This document shows positions 34,640 to 45,853 of a DNA stretch of 64,000 bases, piece by piece. A model generated the notes under the pieces. It did not search any database, was not told where the DNA came from, and was given only the letters and a program-made list of their open reading frames with translations. Positions within the stretch are counted from its first letter, which is position 1, and each line of letters opens with the position of its first letter. This DNA comes from Coprinellus micaceus. Its lineage: Eukaryota > Basidiomycota > Agaricomycetes > Agaricales > Psathyrellaceae. The stretch covers positions 1,426,001-1,490,000 of the forward strand of contig OX596336.1 of assembly GCA_951394405.1 (NCBI GenBank), read 5' to 3'. A program made the translations under genes and the position numbers.

Positions 34640-35413
34640 ATGACCGTGGCTTACTCCCATCCTCCACACCCGTCTACCTCCAAGGTCCAAGCATCCGCTG
34701 GGACCGAGGAGCACGCTGACGCTGAACGGGACCCGCACGAAGTGCCGTCGTTCGATCTCAACTCGCACACTGTCCCGGTCCTCTACCTCCCACCGCTGCT
34801 CTCTTCCCTCCCCGAAAAATTCCCCGCCCCCGAGCCCCCATCTGAATACCCTCCGCTTATCACTGAGACCCGTTTGCCCGATATCGACCCCGCATCCCTG
34901 TCCCTGCATAAAGCACTACACCATTTCAAACCTCTTACGCGTGATTATGCGGAGGTGCCGTACGGGGAGGCATTCAATTGGGCGGGGCTGAGCCTACCGG
35001 AGGAGGAGGAGCGAGAGTGGTATTGCGTTGCGTTTAAGAGCCAGAGGAAGGCTGGGAGCGATGGAGATGGTGCGCATTTAGCCTCTTCTCGTGCTCTTTA
35101 TTTGTTAACTTTACCCCTAGCTCTGTATGAAGCAGACAAATACGCCCACGAAGAGGCCGTGCAGAACGGTGGGCTCATCATGTATTGGTACGGCATCCCC
35201 AACCCCCAAACTGGCATGAACCTCGCGACCTGCATCTGGCAAAGCAGACAACACGCCGTCGCAGCCAATTCGCGCCCGCACCACATAAAAGCGATGCGGC
35301 TGGCGGTCAAGTCGTACGAAGTCTACTCGCTGGGCCGCTATGTGCTCCGAAAACGGAAGGGAGAGACCCATGTGACGGTGGAGCCGTACGAGGGAGGGGA
35401 GGTTGGGTGGTAG
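34640..35413 (+). CDS. UPF0643-family conserved fungal protein
   Basis: This is a conserved fungal protein of unknown function resembling UPF0643 (S. pombe PB2B2.08 type). The start MTVAYSHPPHP at 34640 is chosen over an upstream in-frame non-ATG extension. A Pro-rich N-terminal third precedes the conserved C-terminal part: ALYEADKYAHEEAV, NGGLIMYWYGIPN, MNLATCIWQSRQHAVAANS, HHIKAMRLAVKSYEVYSLGR, and the end GETHVTVEPYEGGEVGW. A 51-nt intron (35070-35120, GT...CCCTAG with GTTAAC as a branch-like site) keeps the frame open. Unspliced reading adds 17 residues that interrupt the conserved block. With it removed the protein is 240 aa. Confidence 0.82.
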   Translation: MTVAYSHPPHPSTSKVQASAGTEEHADAERDPHEVPSFDLNSHTVPVLYLPPLLSSLPEKFPAPEPPSEYPPLITETRLPDIDPASLSLHKALHHFKPLTRDYAEVPYGEAFNWAGLSLPEEEEREWYCVAFKSQRKAGSDGDGAHLASSRALYLLTLPLALYEADKYAHEEAVQNGGLIMYWYGIPNPQTGMNLATCIWQSRQHAVAANSRPHHIKAMRLAVKSYEVYSLGRYVLRKRKGETHVTVEPYEGGEVGW

Positions 35414-36142
35414 GTGGAGCACACTCTTCCGGCATTCCGTTGCCTTGCTATCATTTCGGTTCGTTTGCTTTGTTCAGATTGCTTTCGTATTTATGTCGAT
35501 ACTATACCCCACTATCTATCCCTCGTTCAAGACCCTCGCGAACACGGTCCGTAGCCTATTTCGAGCACCCAGACACACCTAGACAAATCATAGAGTAATA
35601 AATCATGTTGTGCAGTACGAGCGCCGCGCCTCCACAGTATCTGCCGCTTGTCCCCATGCAATGGTCCCTCGTCATTCTCTACTACGCCGCAGCGACTAGC
35701 AGTAGCCGTTGAGCGCTGATTAGATGTTCAACTGTAGAGTCGTACACAGTCATTTCCATTGGCTGCGTACCCACGGGCGCTTAAGTGCTGGTGACGATGT
35801 ACTGCACGTATGGTGGCGAGGCTCTACTCGAGGGGGCCTATTTCTCGCCTGACATCGAGGAGGTAACCATTCCTCTTCCACGGGAACCGATGTACATGCC
35901 GCCTAGACTCCCTCTCGGGAGAAAGGAAGTGAAGCGTTCATTCTGTCATGATCGAGGGTATAGGCCCTGGCAGTCACGCTGCTGCAGCGTGTCAGACCAA
36001 GTCAATTGACGCTCGGCTGAAAGCATGGCCAAACTATCACACGAGTCCTACAAAAGTGGCAGTCGTGTTCAAAGAATTCAAGGGTTCCTCCCGACGACAC
36101 CACCACCACTCACAGCGACTTTCCCCTCATCCCTGGCCCGGT
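35414..36142. other. tandem intergenic region
   Basis: About 730 bp between UPF0643 and F-box paralog 4. The long F-box frame stays open upstream to 35948, but that leader is His/Arg-rich and not conserved with the other copies, so I leave it as non-coding. Confidence 0.4.
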
Positions 36143-37696
36143 ATGTCCTGCTCCCAACAGGCCGCATCGGTCCACCATCTCTTAATCAGCAACGACATTC
36201 CGACTGCTGCTGATCTGCCTGGCGTTTTGCGTGGCATCGGTGACCTCGAGGCCAGAATATCGGACGTAACAGCTACAGTGGTATACTGGATGTCGCAGCT
36301 TCGCGATCTCGAAGGCCAGCTCAACCTCCACCATGGCATTCTATCTGTCATACGAAGGATACCAGCGGAGATATGGGGCCAGATCTTCCTGGCCTACCCT
36401 TTCGACATGTCGATCTCCCCACCTGCCATGACCCAATCCGGCCGACAAGAGTTGGTCCAGCTCATGCTCGTATGCAAAGGCTGGCGCGATGTTGCTCTAT
36501 ACTATGCCCACCGGTTGTGGTCAACCGCTCAGATAGGAGAAGATGTGGCCCCGAAGCTGTCATATAGCAAGGCCGTCACTTGGCTCGCTCGAGCTGGCAA
36601 TGTGCCCCGAACATTGGCCATTCACTTAGATCGGAGGGTACATTGCCCAGGCCTATGTTCACCACAGATTGCGGAATCCGCCCCGAATCGACCCTGTATC
36701 CTGAGCAAGAGTTCGTCGCTGGGCAAACTCCTCTCGGTGGGGCCGCTGCTACACACCTTGGGCATTGAGGCTTTACACAGAAGATGCATGGAGAACTTTG
36801 TGAACTCACTTCCCAGGCCCATGCCAGACTGTCCACTCCAAAAATCCCTTCGAACGCTCTACCTGACAGTGCGGTTTGCGGAGGAAGGCTCTGGCTACCA
36901 ATTCCTGTCTCCTTTCCCTTCCATCACCGGCATCTACTTGAACGGGCAGAGGGGAATCGAATCCCTAAACACGCTGGCTGGGTGCCTCGAACGACTCACC
37001 TCTCTCTCCTTTGGCCGAGGCGGCTGGAACGGTACCACCCTCCATACCTTATCCAAATGCCAAAACCTCCGGGAACTTTCCATGTTCCTTCCCTCTATGT
37101 TGGGCTTCTACTTGACACCATCCACCACCTATTTGCCCAAAGTGACCGTCCTCCGGGTGAAGGTAGATGTCGGGCCCCGCTCAGAAGGCACTTTCATCCT
37201 CAACTACCTCCACCTCCCAGCCCTTGCGACCGTCGACATCACCGATGTACCCGACCCCTCCACTATCTTAACTTGGAAGAATTTCTTTCAGAAGCATCCA
37301 GCTGTCAAGTCCCTTCAGTGTCGAGATACGGGTGGCGCACTTTTGCAAGCAGCCTTCGATCACCTCCAATTCCTCACGCACCTCGCAATGCGTGGTGATA
37401 CTGCCGCCCTAGTGCGGCTCACCCATCGTACTAGCCGGTTTCTGGAAAACCTGGAGTATTTGGAGCTACTCGAGGTCGGACACCGTTTCGAGCTGGAGGA
37501 CCTCTACGAATTTCTCCTATCCCGAACGGCGGGCGTCACCCACATGCCAGTGAAAGAAGTTCGAGTGGAGTTCTTGAGTGAGAACCAGGGCCTATCTTGT
37601 TCCGGAAAGGTTGAGAAGCTTCTGCGGGGCTCTGCCAAAATCGTGGCGCTACAGAAGAGTGGGATAAGGGTCACGATCACATCTTTTCGAGATTGA
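36143..37696 (+). CDS. F-box-like/LRR paralog 4 (intact, opposite orientation)
   Basis: An intronless family member, 517 aa from the ATG at 36143 (MSCSQQAASVHHLLISNDIP). A coiled coil (LEARISDVTATVVYWMSQLR) precedes the F-box-like SVIRRIPAEIWGQIFLAYPF and LMLVCKGWRDVAL. LRR-like sequence then includes LSYSKAVTWLARAGNVPR, VGPLLHTLGIEALHRRCM, FPSITGIYLNGQRGIESL and LPALATVDITDVPDPST. The conserved C-terminus reads LEYLELLEVGHRFELEDLY and KEVRVEFLSENQGL. It is the best full-length reference for the two broken copies and the only plus-strand copy. Likely an SCF adaptor by motif; substrate unknown. Confidence 0.8.
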   Translation: MSCSQQAASVHHLLISNDIPTAADLPGVLRGIGDLEARISDVTATVVYWMSQLRDLEGQLNLHHGILSVIRRIPAEIWGQIFLAYPFDMSISPPAMTQSGRQELVQLMLVCKGWRDVALYYAHRLWSTAQIGEDVAPKLSYSKAVTWLARAGNVPRTLAIHLDRRVHCPGLCSPQIAESAPNRPCILSKSSSLGKLLSVGPLLHTLGIEALHRRCMENFVNSLPRPMPDCPLQKSLRTLYLTVRFAEEGSGYQFLSPFPSITGIYLNGQRGIESLNTLAGCLERLTSLSFGRGGWNGTTLHTLSKCQNLRELSMFLPSMLGFYLTPSTTYLPKVTVLRVKVDVGPRSEGTFILNYLHLPALATVDITDVPDPSTILTWKNFFQKHPAVKSLQCRDTGGALLQAAFDHLQFLTHLAMRGDTAALVRLTHRTSRFLENLEYLELLEVGHRFELEDLYEFLLSRTAGVTHMPVKEVRVEFLSENQGLSCSGKVEKLLRGSAKIVALQKSGIRVTITSFRD

Positions 37697-38035
37697 CGCC
37701 CGGTAGATGAAGCGCGTGCTGGACCCCTCACTTGGATATCTCAGAGTCACTCCCCGTTCTTCGCTCCACCCAAACTCACATGTATTTTAGTTTTCCAACT
37801 TTATGATTATGATGTCGGATCCACCTTCCCGGCCAACCGTTTCTGCAATCACGATAAGCCATCTTTCGTTTCCCCTCGCATCCCCGTGCGTAAACGGCTC
37901 TCCATGCTAGAATCTATCTGACCAAGACTGAATGCTGTCGTTCGATACCTGGCTGCTACCTGTTTCGGCGGTGTCCTTGAAAAATTTCTACCATTGAACC
38001 CAGACGAGACGCACCCGTCAGCGAGGTGCTTCATG
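37697..38035. other. convergent intergenic region
   Basis: About 340 bp between convergent stops; nothing identified. Confidence 0.4.
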
Positions 38036-40036
38036 CTAGTAACGAAGGTGGCGGGCGTAGCTCACCTCTTCTTTGCTTGTGTCGGAACCTCGAAGAGGCG
38101 AGATGTAAATCCCAGGTGCGGGCGCAAACACTGCCGAGGATTTTGGTGTCTTCGTCTCAACGCAACCTCCCATTGACTGGGAGAGTGTATGTGCTCTATC
38201 TTCTATTCCCCCCTCGATGTCTGCCTGACCACATTTCATGACATCGTACGCCGGAATGCCGTCTTGGCGGACGGGAGTAGAAGGGGGCGCTTGAACCCCG
38301 TCCGTGGGTAAGGTGGGATAATCTAGTGCTGTTTGCCTCGGGGGCGCGTAGTTGGGTCTGGAGACTGGCGTGTTAGGTCGAGCAAATGCGAGTGTCGGGC
38401 TACCAAACGTTCGTGGAACTTGGGTGCCTCTGGTAGGGATTCTCAGAGACTTTTCCGACGGTGATTTATTAGAGCTTTGGCTCCCCCTGACGAGCCTAGG
38501 GCCTGGAGCGTACGTCGCTTTCGACTCGTTCAAAGCAGGAGCAGGAGTGTCGTAAGGGTTCCCGTGCCTGGCAGGTACTTGCCCTTCAGTCCGAGTTCCA
38601 CCTCCGAGAAGCAGGGAAGGCAGCACGCTGGATATTTCCGTGTAAACATCGTCATCGGACGAAGGGAGTTGGTAGATCGGCTTTTTATGAGAAGCGGAGG
38701 GTGCCTGGATACCGTTTAGGTCGACTTTCTTCCAGCTGAAGTCCAACTTAACGTCAGGGATGGAAGGCTTGCTGATGGGTGTTATGAGAGGGAGGGATCG
38801 AGGAGGAGGGGGATGGAATGGACTAAGAGCAGGGATGTGCGGAGAAATAGCTGGGTTCGAGTCTTTTGAACAAAGGACAGGCCCGGGAATGCTTGTCGGG
38901 TAAGACGGAGAGGACGAGGGGCCCTCAGTTGGACAGTTGCTGAAGTAGATCTGCTTAGGGCATTGCGCCAGGACTTGGATGGTGGAGGCAGGTCCGCGTG
39001 TTTTATATAACTGGCCGACGTATTGTGAACCTGGAAGACCAAGCTCGTCGATGGGCGAACCGTGGCGAGGAACTGAGAGTAGAGAGTGGCGCCAAGCGGG
39101 CGGGGAGCCATCTCTCCGGTGCTGATCTTTGTCCTCGAAGGGCACGCTATTTGGCAGTAAAGCAATTGGTGCAGACGGTGCAGCAAACACAGGCAATGCG
39201 TATTCACGAGGCGATTCCTCTGGGATCGCTTCCTGATGTATTTCGAGGCGGTTATCGTGCCGCGGTTGCCGTGCCTTAAGGGGCCATTCCCCCCGTTGCA
39301 CCCAGCAATCGGGGGAATCCCTTTCATAAGAGTCGGCACGAAACCCGGCCTCCTGTTCGCAGTCCGTAGCAGGCTCGTGCGCACCTCCTGGAGCATTCAG
39401 GGCGTTTGCTGCTCCCACTTCGGGAGCTTCAAAAGGATCGAAAGCAAAGATTCTATCTTCCGTCGGACGATGGTCCTCCCGAGGCTGGGAAGCTTGGCGA
39501 GTAGAAGGCGGATTTCGACTTCTATGACGGCTCTTTCGGGGGATATGCGGGGCTCTTGAGGCAGAACGATGATATACGGTAGAGGGCGGGCTCGGAGGTA
39601 GGGGCCGGCGTAGAATAGGAGATGGGCTCGGAGGAGGACTAGGATTTCCTGGAAGAAGCAGGCGGAGAGGATGATTGCGTACAAGGCTGTTAAATGTATT
39701 GGCAAGCCAAGCAGGAAGAGGGCTACAGTTCCGTTGCTTCTATGGAGAACGGGCCAGTTTCAGCTCAAGTGAGAGTCGTGCGACCCAGAAGTTTAATGTC
39801 ACCTTGGCCCGAGAGCCAGTTTCGACCGATGAGGAGGCATTGTAGTAGGTTGGAGATGTCGAGGGATCATAGGCAGTCGACGAGTCCAAACCAGGAGAGA
39901 ATGCTTTCCGGGATCTGGTCGTAGTATGCGTGGTCAGACGGGACGAGTGTTTCAGGCGGCTCGATGCAGCGTCCTTGGGCTTAGATGGCTTCCGATGGGT
40001 GTGGATAACGCTCATTGTCTTCACCATGTTGCCCAT
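38036..40036 (-). CDS. Ser/Pro-rich hypothetical protein with an unresolved internal TAG
   Basis: I do not recognise a family. One minus-strand frame is open from 40036 (ATG, MGNMVKTMSVIHTHRKP) to a TAG at 39740-39742. The same frame is then open again all the way to the stop at 38036. Both parts are Ser/Pro/Arg-rich and disordered-looking, for example SPPSTVYHRSASRAPHIPRK, DRIFAFDPFEAPEVG, PSIPDVKLDFSWKKVDLN, and the C-terminus ISPLRGSDTSKEEVSYARH. The TAG may fall inside a short intron (candidate donor GTTCTC next to it, candidate acceptors AACAG or TTCCAG) or be a true interruption. A hydrophobic frame at 39397-39705 is probably the shifted shadow of this Pro/Ser-rich sequence. Gene reality moderate; exact structure uncertain. 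Confidence 0.5.
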
Positions 40037-40901
40037 AGAGCAACTCCTATTCTCAGAGCGTCTCCGTTTGTCTAGATCTCTCCATCTGCACTCTGAAGTT
40101 TAAACTAAATAGGATGTGAAGCGCACTGGATTTCCTGTTGTCCAAGCATCGCCTCTGAGTTCAAGAGCAAATTTACAGATATATAGTCCAAGGCTGAGAA
40201 CATACAGCTCCGAAAGGTTCAAGAAATTGCGTTCCAGTTCATGGTCGATGTCTGCGAGACGGTGTCGTTGCGCTGGCATCGATCCGGAGGTGTGATGGTG
40301 ATGGTAGAGGGAAGAGGTGAGACGCATCACACGGCTCGCCCATTGGGGCGCACTGGCTCTTTGTAGCAGGATCTTTGGCTGCCTGTCTCAACCTGGGCGG
40401 GCGCCATTCAATCCATACAAAGCGCTGACACAACAAGAACATGGCCTGTTCGAACTTGTCTCTGGGTGCGATATATTTCTATCCTCCAAATCAATGCAGT
40501 ACTTGGAAAGGGACTCGATCACGAAGACAGCTTTGGGTGGCTTCGACGCGACTTTTATTGAAAGGAACAAGCTGCTAAATCTCGAACTATGGGTTGGTAT
40601 CATCGGTTGATGAGGGCAGTGGTTCGCTGAGGTATAGAACAGAGTATTGCGGCCTGATAAGCTGGCGGAGAACGTTACTCAATCGCCCTTTGCCTCCTGT
40701 ATACGCCCCTTCCACCTACGTTCATCCCTTTTTCTTATTCTCGTTCGCAGAGCGATACACACGGGCCACTCGCTGCTCAGGCGCCGATTAGCGCTCAGCC
40801 GATGCGGCGGCAATACTTAGCGCCATCTGTCCAGCTCTGCCGTTCGACCCGGGTTCCCTTCCGCGCTGACGACGCGTCGATGTAGACTCTTGACTCCCAC
40901 C
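40037..40901. other. divergent intergenic region
   Basis: This 865-bp region lies between the hypothetical gene and gamma-glutamyltransferase and should hold their promoters. A 97-codon frame at 40317-40610 has no recognised features. Confidence 0.4.
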
Positions 40902-43313
40902 ATGGATTCAAAGTCGTTCAGGCCTTCGAACTGGCCCTACAAGATGTCCAAGGAACCAGCACTCCCGCTTCCTGTCGATACCGAACAGCATATTCACAGG
41001 AAGCGGCGGGATTGGCGAGTCAGATTTGGGTTAGGGGCGCTGATAGGTCTCCTCTTCTTTTACGCATCTGGATGCCATTCAGTTCTTCAACGACATCGAC
41101 CGCCGCCACTCCCAGGAACGCCGAGGAACCCAGCATACTTAATCAAGGCCCAGAATGGCGCAGTCGCGTCGGAGAACAAGATATGCTCGGAACTTGGAGT
41201 CAAGGTCCTAAAGGAAGGAGGTAACGCAGTCGACGCTGCAGTCGCGGCGACGTTCTGTATCGGCGTGGTGAATATGTTTTCGTGAGTGGCTATATGTCGC
41301 GCGTTGCCGTACGTTACTGAAGTCGAGTAGGTCTGGGATTGGCGGGGGTGGTTTCATGACCGTACGCGTCCCGCGAGGGGACGCGTCGGAGGTCTACACC
41401 ATTGACTTCCGGGAAACTGGCCCTGCTCTTTCAAATGAGACGATGTACATAGGCCGGCCAGAGACGTCCCGGTTTGGAGGACTCTCTGTTGGAGTACCAG
41501 GCGAGTTGCGTGGCTTGGAGGAGGCCCATCGTCGGTGGGGCTCGCTCCCTTGGGGGTCTCTAGTTCAACCTAGCGTTGAACTCGCCAAGGGATGGAAGGT
41601 CGACGCGGAACTGGCAAAGCGCATTACGGTGTGTTCTAAGTATGTGACGCCTCGGCGCCTATCAAATACTGACCCGTTTGATAGTGGTTCCCCTTCATGC
41701 TTGACAATCCGGACTGGAGTGATGTGTTCGCTCCGGGGGGACGTTTCTTGACGGAAGGTGAAGTTATTCGACGGCCCAATCTCTCCAGGACTTTGGCTGC
41801 CATCTCCGAGGATGGCCCCGATGTCTTTTATAAGGTCGAGTTGATTTTCTTTCGCAAATTCAGTCGCTGACAGTTTCGGTGAACAGGGACCTATCGCCAA
41901 CTCGATACTTGAGAAGATCCGGCAAACTGGAGGGATCATGACTCAATCAGATCTGGACCACTACAGGGTTAAGGTACGACCTGCGTTGCAAGGTAGGTTC
42001 AGGGGTCGCAGAGTATACACATCACATGCACCCACCTCCGGTCCAGGTAACGGTCTCGAGCCATCCAGGGAGAGCGTCAGGCTAACTTCCCTAGTCCTCT
42101 TGCACATGTTCAATTTGATCGACCACTACAGCATGGAGGAGAGAAATGGGCTCAATGTACACAGGATCGTGGAGATCATGAAGTTTGGATTCGCCGCAAG
42201 GTCAGGAACAGGGTCATATACGAGCTCTTTAATTAAAATATGGCCTAGGACCAAGATCTGTGACCCAGAGTTCACCAACTCGTCGAAGCGCATCGACGAA
42301 ATCTCATCCCATGAGTACGCTGACAACATCTTTGGCAACATTACCGACGTAAGGTTTCATTCATTTATCCGTTTGTCCCTTACTCAACTCACCTTAACCG
42401 GCAGGAAACCACCCACCCCCCTGAATACTATAAACCCGAATTCGACATCAAGATTGACCATGGAACTGTCAGTGAACTTTCTATTCGTGAACCCCGGGTA
42501 CCTGACCTTCACCGTTTCCATGCAGAGTCACACCTCAGTAGTGGACAAGTCCGGCATGGCGGTGTCCCTTACCTCCACCGTCAACTACATCTTTGGCAGT
42601 CAGGTGCTGGACCCCGTTACTGGAGTAATCTTGAACAATGAAATGGACGACTTTTCGACACCTGGAGTCCCTAATGGGTTCGGCCTTTTCCCTTCTCCAT
42701 GTATGTCACATCTACCCCAGACGAGATGGGCCCCGAACCTCACATCCGCCGATAACAGATAACTATCCTCAAGCAGGAAAACGCCCGCTGTCATCGACAG
42801 TTCCGACGATAATTGAGCACGAGGACGGCTCCTTCTACGCCGCTGTCGGAGGGTCTGGTGGCTCCCAAATATTCCCTGCCGTGTACCAGACGCTCTTGAA
42901 CCTCGACTGGAGCCTAGATGCCAGCCAGGCGATCGAGTATGGTCGGCTCCACGACCAATTGTACCCGCTGGTTACCTTCGCAGACGATGTGTACCCTGCG
43001 CACATTGTTGAGGATCTCAGAGAACGCGGACATAATGTAACCGGTAAGTCTTCACACTGCCTTTTCTTCGTACCGCCTCGGCCCGCTTGGAGTGATATTG
43101 GAGATGTGCTCGCCGGGTTCTCGTTCCTTACTTATCTCTCGCGCAGTTCTCAACGTCAATCGTGTGGCGGCTGCCATCCAATTGGTTGTACAACAAAACG
43201 GCACCATCTATGGTACGTGCTGAGTCCGGGTCGCTCAAGTCGCTGACCCTCATCTTTATTGGTTTCCAGCTGCAAGCGACTCGAGGAAGAACGGTGTTGC
43301 AGCTGGGTACTAA
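40902..43313 (+). CDS. gamma-glutamyltransferase (GGT)
   Basis: This Ntn-hydrolase cleaves the gamma-glutamyl bond of glutathione and transfers the glutamyl group. Fungal forms sit in the vacuole or at the cell surface. The start at 40902 (MDSKSFRPSNWPYK) gives a basic tail, then one hydrophobic segment (GLGALIGLLFFYASG), a type II anchor. The large subunit reads NGAVASENKICSELG, GGNAVDAAVAATFCIGVVN, SSGIGGGGFMTV, SVGVPGELRGLEEAH and HEYADNIFGNITD. The small subunit begins at the catalytic Thr (codon 42465-42467) in HGT|SHTSVVD. It continues MAVSLTSTVNYIFGS, GVILNNEMDDFS, PLSSTVPTI and GGSGGSQIF. The last exon ends KNGVAAGY, stop 43311-43313. About nine short introns. All key motifs are present. 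Confidence 0.93.
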
Positions 43314-43637
43314 TAGCTTTCTCACGCACGGCATTCCTTCGCATAGAACACGCGGGAAGACGGTGTACCTAGGACTTCTTGGATATTGGATATAGCATGC
43401 GCTTGGATTTTAAAGGTACTCGTGATCGGCAAGAAGCGCGCGCTTTCAGTCTTGGCGGATGCGTGCAGTCGCAAATTCTGTTCACCACACCTATACGGCT
43501 GTTTCTCGCTGATACTACACCATCGTGAATGTTGGAGATGCGACAAACTGCCGACCAACAGCGTTGGCGAGCTCATATGAGTCGACCTGAAGCGCATCTT
43601 CTCAAACTTAGTGTTCTCCCTGTTCTCTCACCCAGCC
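43314..43637. other. tandem intergenic region
   Basis: About 320 bp between GGT and the mannanase; presumed terminator and promoter, no clear sites. Confidence 0.4.
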
Positions 43638-45853
43638 ATGAGATTGTCGACAAGCTTCCTCGCTCTTGCTCTGGCCCTGCCTGCAGCCAGGGCCGCCGTC
43701 CCCCTCTATGGCCAATGCGGTGGTACAGGCTTTGGCGGAGAGACTGGTATGTTTGCTTTACCGCAGAGCCTAGAAGATAGAAGGATGACTTATTCTTCGA
43801 TTCTTTGACAGTTTGTGTATCTGGTGCCACATGCACCGTGCTGAACGAATGGTACCACCAATGCGTTCCGGGTGCGGCTACCACGGCACCGTAGGGTTTT
43901 TCTTTCTTTCTTTTTGCATCGACAGCGGTACTCCAAGTCCTGACTAAGGCCCTGGGTACAGGACGACTGCCACAACTGCCGTACCAACCACTGCGGTACC
44001 CACTACTACGGCAACCACGCCTACTGCTCCGTCTGCGCCCAGTGGGTTCGTCTATACGAACGGGACGAAGTTCATGCTCGATGGGCAGAAGTACACAGTC
44101 GTTGGGTAGGTGTCAATGTGGTGGCTCGGATAGGAAGAGAGACTAATCAATTGTTCGCCCTTTCCAGATCAAACTCGTATTGGGTAGGGTTGTCAGGACT
44201 GAGCGACGCGGATATGAACAAGGCGTTCTCTGACATCGCGGGCGCCGGTGGAACGACTGTTCGCACATGGTGAGCCTACCTTTCCTATCCACGTGCCAAC
44301 TTGGGTTCTTTGGGGGGATTTCTGATAGCCTCGTTTGGCATGCATTTAACATAGGGGATTCAATGAGGTGACCTCGAACAATGGGCTTCCATACTATCAA
44401 TCGTGGTCTGGTAGCACGCCCACGGTGAACATGGGGGCGAATGGACTGCAGAACTTCGGTGGGTCGCATTCGTATGGGTCGATTCCCTTAGAAGCTGATG
44501 TTACCTTCAGACAGGGTCATCCGAGCAGCGAAGGCGAATGGCATCAGGCTCATCGTTGCTTTGTGGGTAGTGCAGTTTGTTCCGCCGAGCTTCGCTGATC
44601 AGAGTTGTACAGGACTAACAACTGGTAGGTTTCTTTCCAATGTGGAGTTGCCTCGTGCGTTGAATGGCAATGGTGTCCTGATCTCCGGTATTGCCCCGTA
44701 GGTCCGACTATGGAGGTATGGATGTCTATGTGCGACAGATCTTGGGGGCCAATCAGCCACATGATGCTTTCTATACCAACACCAATGTCAAGGTGGGTCT
44801 CGATCCTCGAATCACTAATTCACCTGGTTGCATGCTGCGTTGCGTCTCTATCGGCACGCTCCCGCGCGTCACCCAGCCTTGTGGTCACCTTTACTGACCT
44901 GAGGCTGCCTTTGGTCAGAATGCGTACAAGAATTACATCAAGCAGTTCATTGGTCGATACGTGAACGAGACAGGTATCTTGGGCTGGGAGCTCGCCAACG
45001 AACCGAGGTGCAAGGGCAGCAGTGGGTGAGTACTGGTCCGTCCTTTCTTAAACGCATCACCATCGCATGGAAATGTGACTACGCCGCGGGGTGACAGATG
45101 AATGACTTCTCTAATACCGGCTTACTTACGGTGCTCAGGTCGACCTCGGCGTCTTGCAACCCTCAGACCGTCACCAATTGGGCGAAGGAGATCTCCGCGT
45201 ACATCAAGACCCTCGACAGCAACCACCTGGTCGCTCTTGGTGACGAGGGTTTCTACAACTTACCGGGCAACCCCTCGTATCCTCATCAGTGAGTGCGGCT
45301 CGAGTGGCGCTGTTATTAGCGACAGAAGATTTGCTGAGTGATATTGGGCTTCCAAAACAGGGGAACCGAAGGCATCGACTTCGACGTCAATCTCCAGATT
45401 TCTACCCTTGATTTCGGAACCGTACATGTGAGTGGGATGTGTAGAGCAACTGCCCACCGGCGTGCTCACGCGGAACGATAGTCATACCCCAACCACTGGG
45501 GTCAAGATGGAAACGAGTTGAAGTGGGGTACCGATTGGGTCATCGATCACGCCAAATCCCAGGATCGCGCCGGCAAACCAGTAATCTTGGAAGAGTTTGG
45601 GGTTACGTCCAACCAGCCCGCTGTCTACACTCAATGGTTGAATAACGTGGTCTCGTCCGGCCTCGCTGGAGATCTCATCTGGTGAGCCACCCTCCTTGCT
45701 GGCGTTCCAACAGGTAGCTGATCGAATCTTAGGCAAGCTGGATCCCGTCTGTCTGGGGGGGCCACTCACAACGATGGGTATGCTGTCTATCCCGACGGGA
45801 ACGTCTACCCAGTTATCAAAAGCCACGCTGTTGCGCTGAAAGGCCGCGCTTGA
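43638..45853 (+). CDS. secreted endo-beta-1,4-mannanase, CBM1-GH5
   Basis: An extracellular glycoside hydrolase family 5 enzyme (subfamily 7-like) that cuts mannan and galactoglucomannan in plant cell walls. The start at 43638 gives the signal peptide MRLSTSFLALALALPAARA. An N-terminal CBM1 cellulose-binding module follows (VPLYGQCGGTGFGGE, then CVSGATCTVLNEWYHQCVPG, split by an intron). A Thr/Ala/Pro linker precedes the catalytic domain, which contains FVYTNGTKFMLDGQKYTVVG, NSYWVGL, GGTTVRTWGFNE, LIVALTNNW, and the acid/base Glu in GWELANEPRC. It also has TVHSYPNHWG and the nucleophile Glu in VILEEFGVT. It ends VIKSHAVALKGRA at 45853. About thirteen introns, of which I matched only some in detail. 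The enzyme should be active. Confidence 0.93.

Noticed and set aside
32853..37696. The complex I subunit and UPF0643 genes as functional partners of the F-box genes
   Set aside because: Both are widely conserved fungal genes with unrelated roles. Their position inside the cluster is better explained by local duplication and inversion.
39397..39705. Hydrophobic 102-codon frame resembling a membrane protein
   Set aside because: Leucine/isoleucine-rich readings arise when Ser/Pro codons are read one base off. The overlapping Ser/Pro frame is longer and continuous with 38036.
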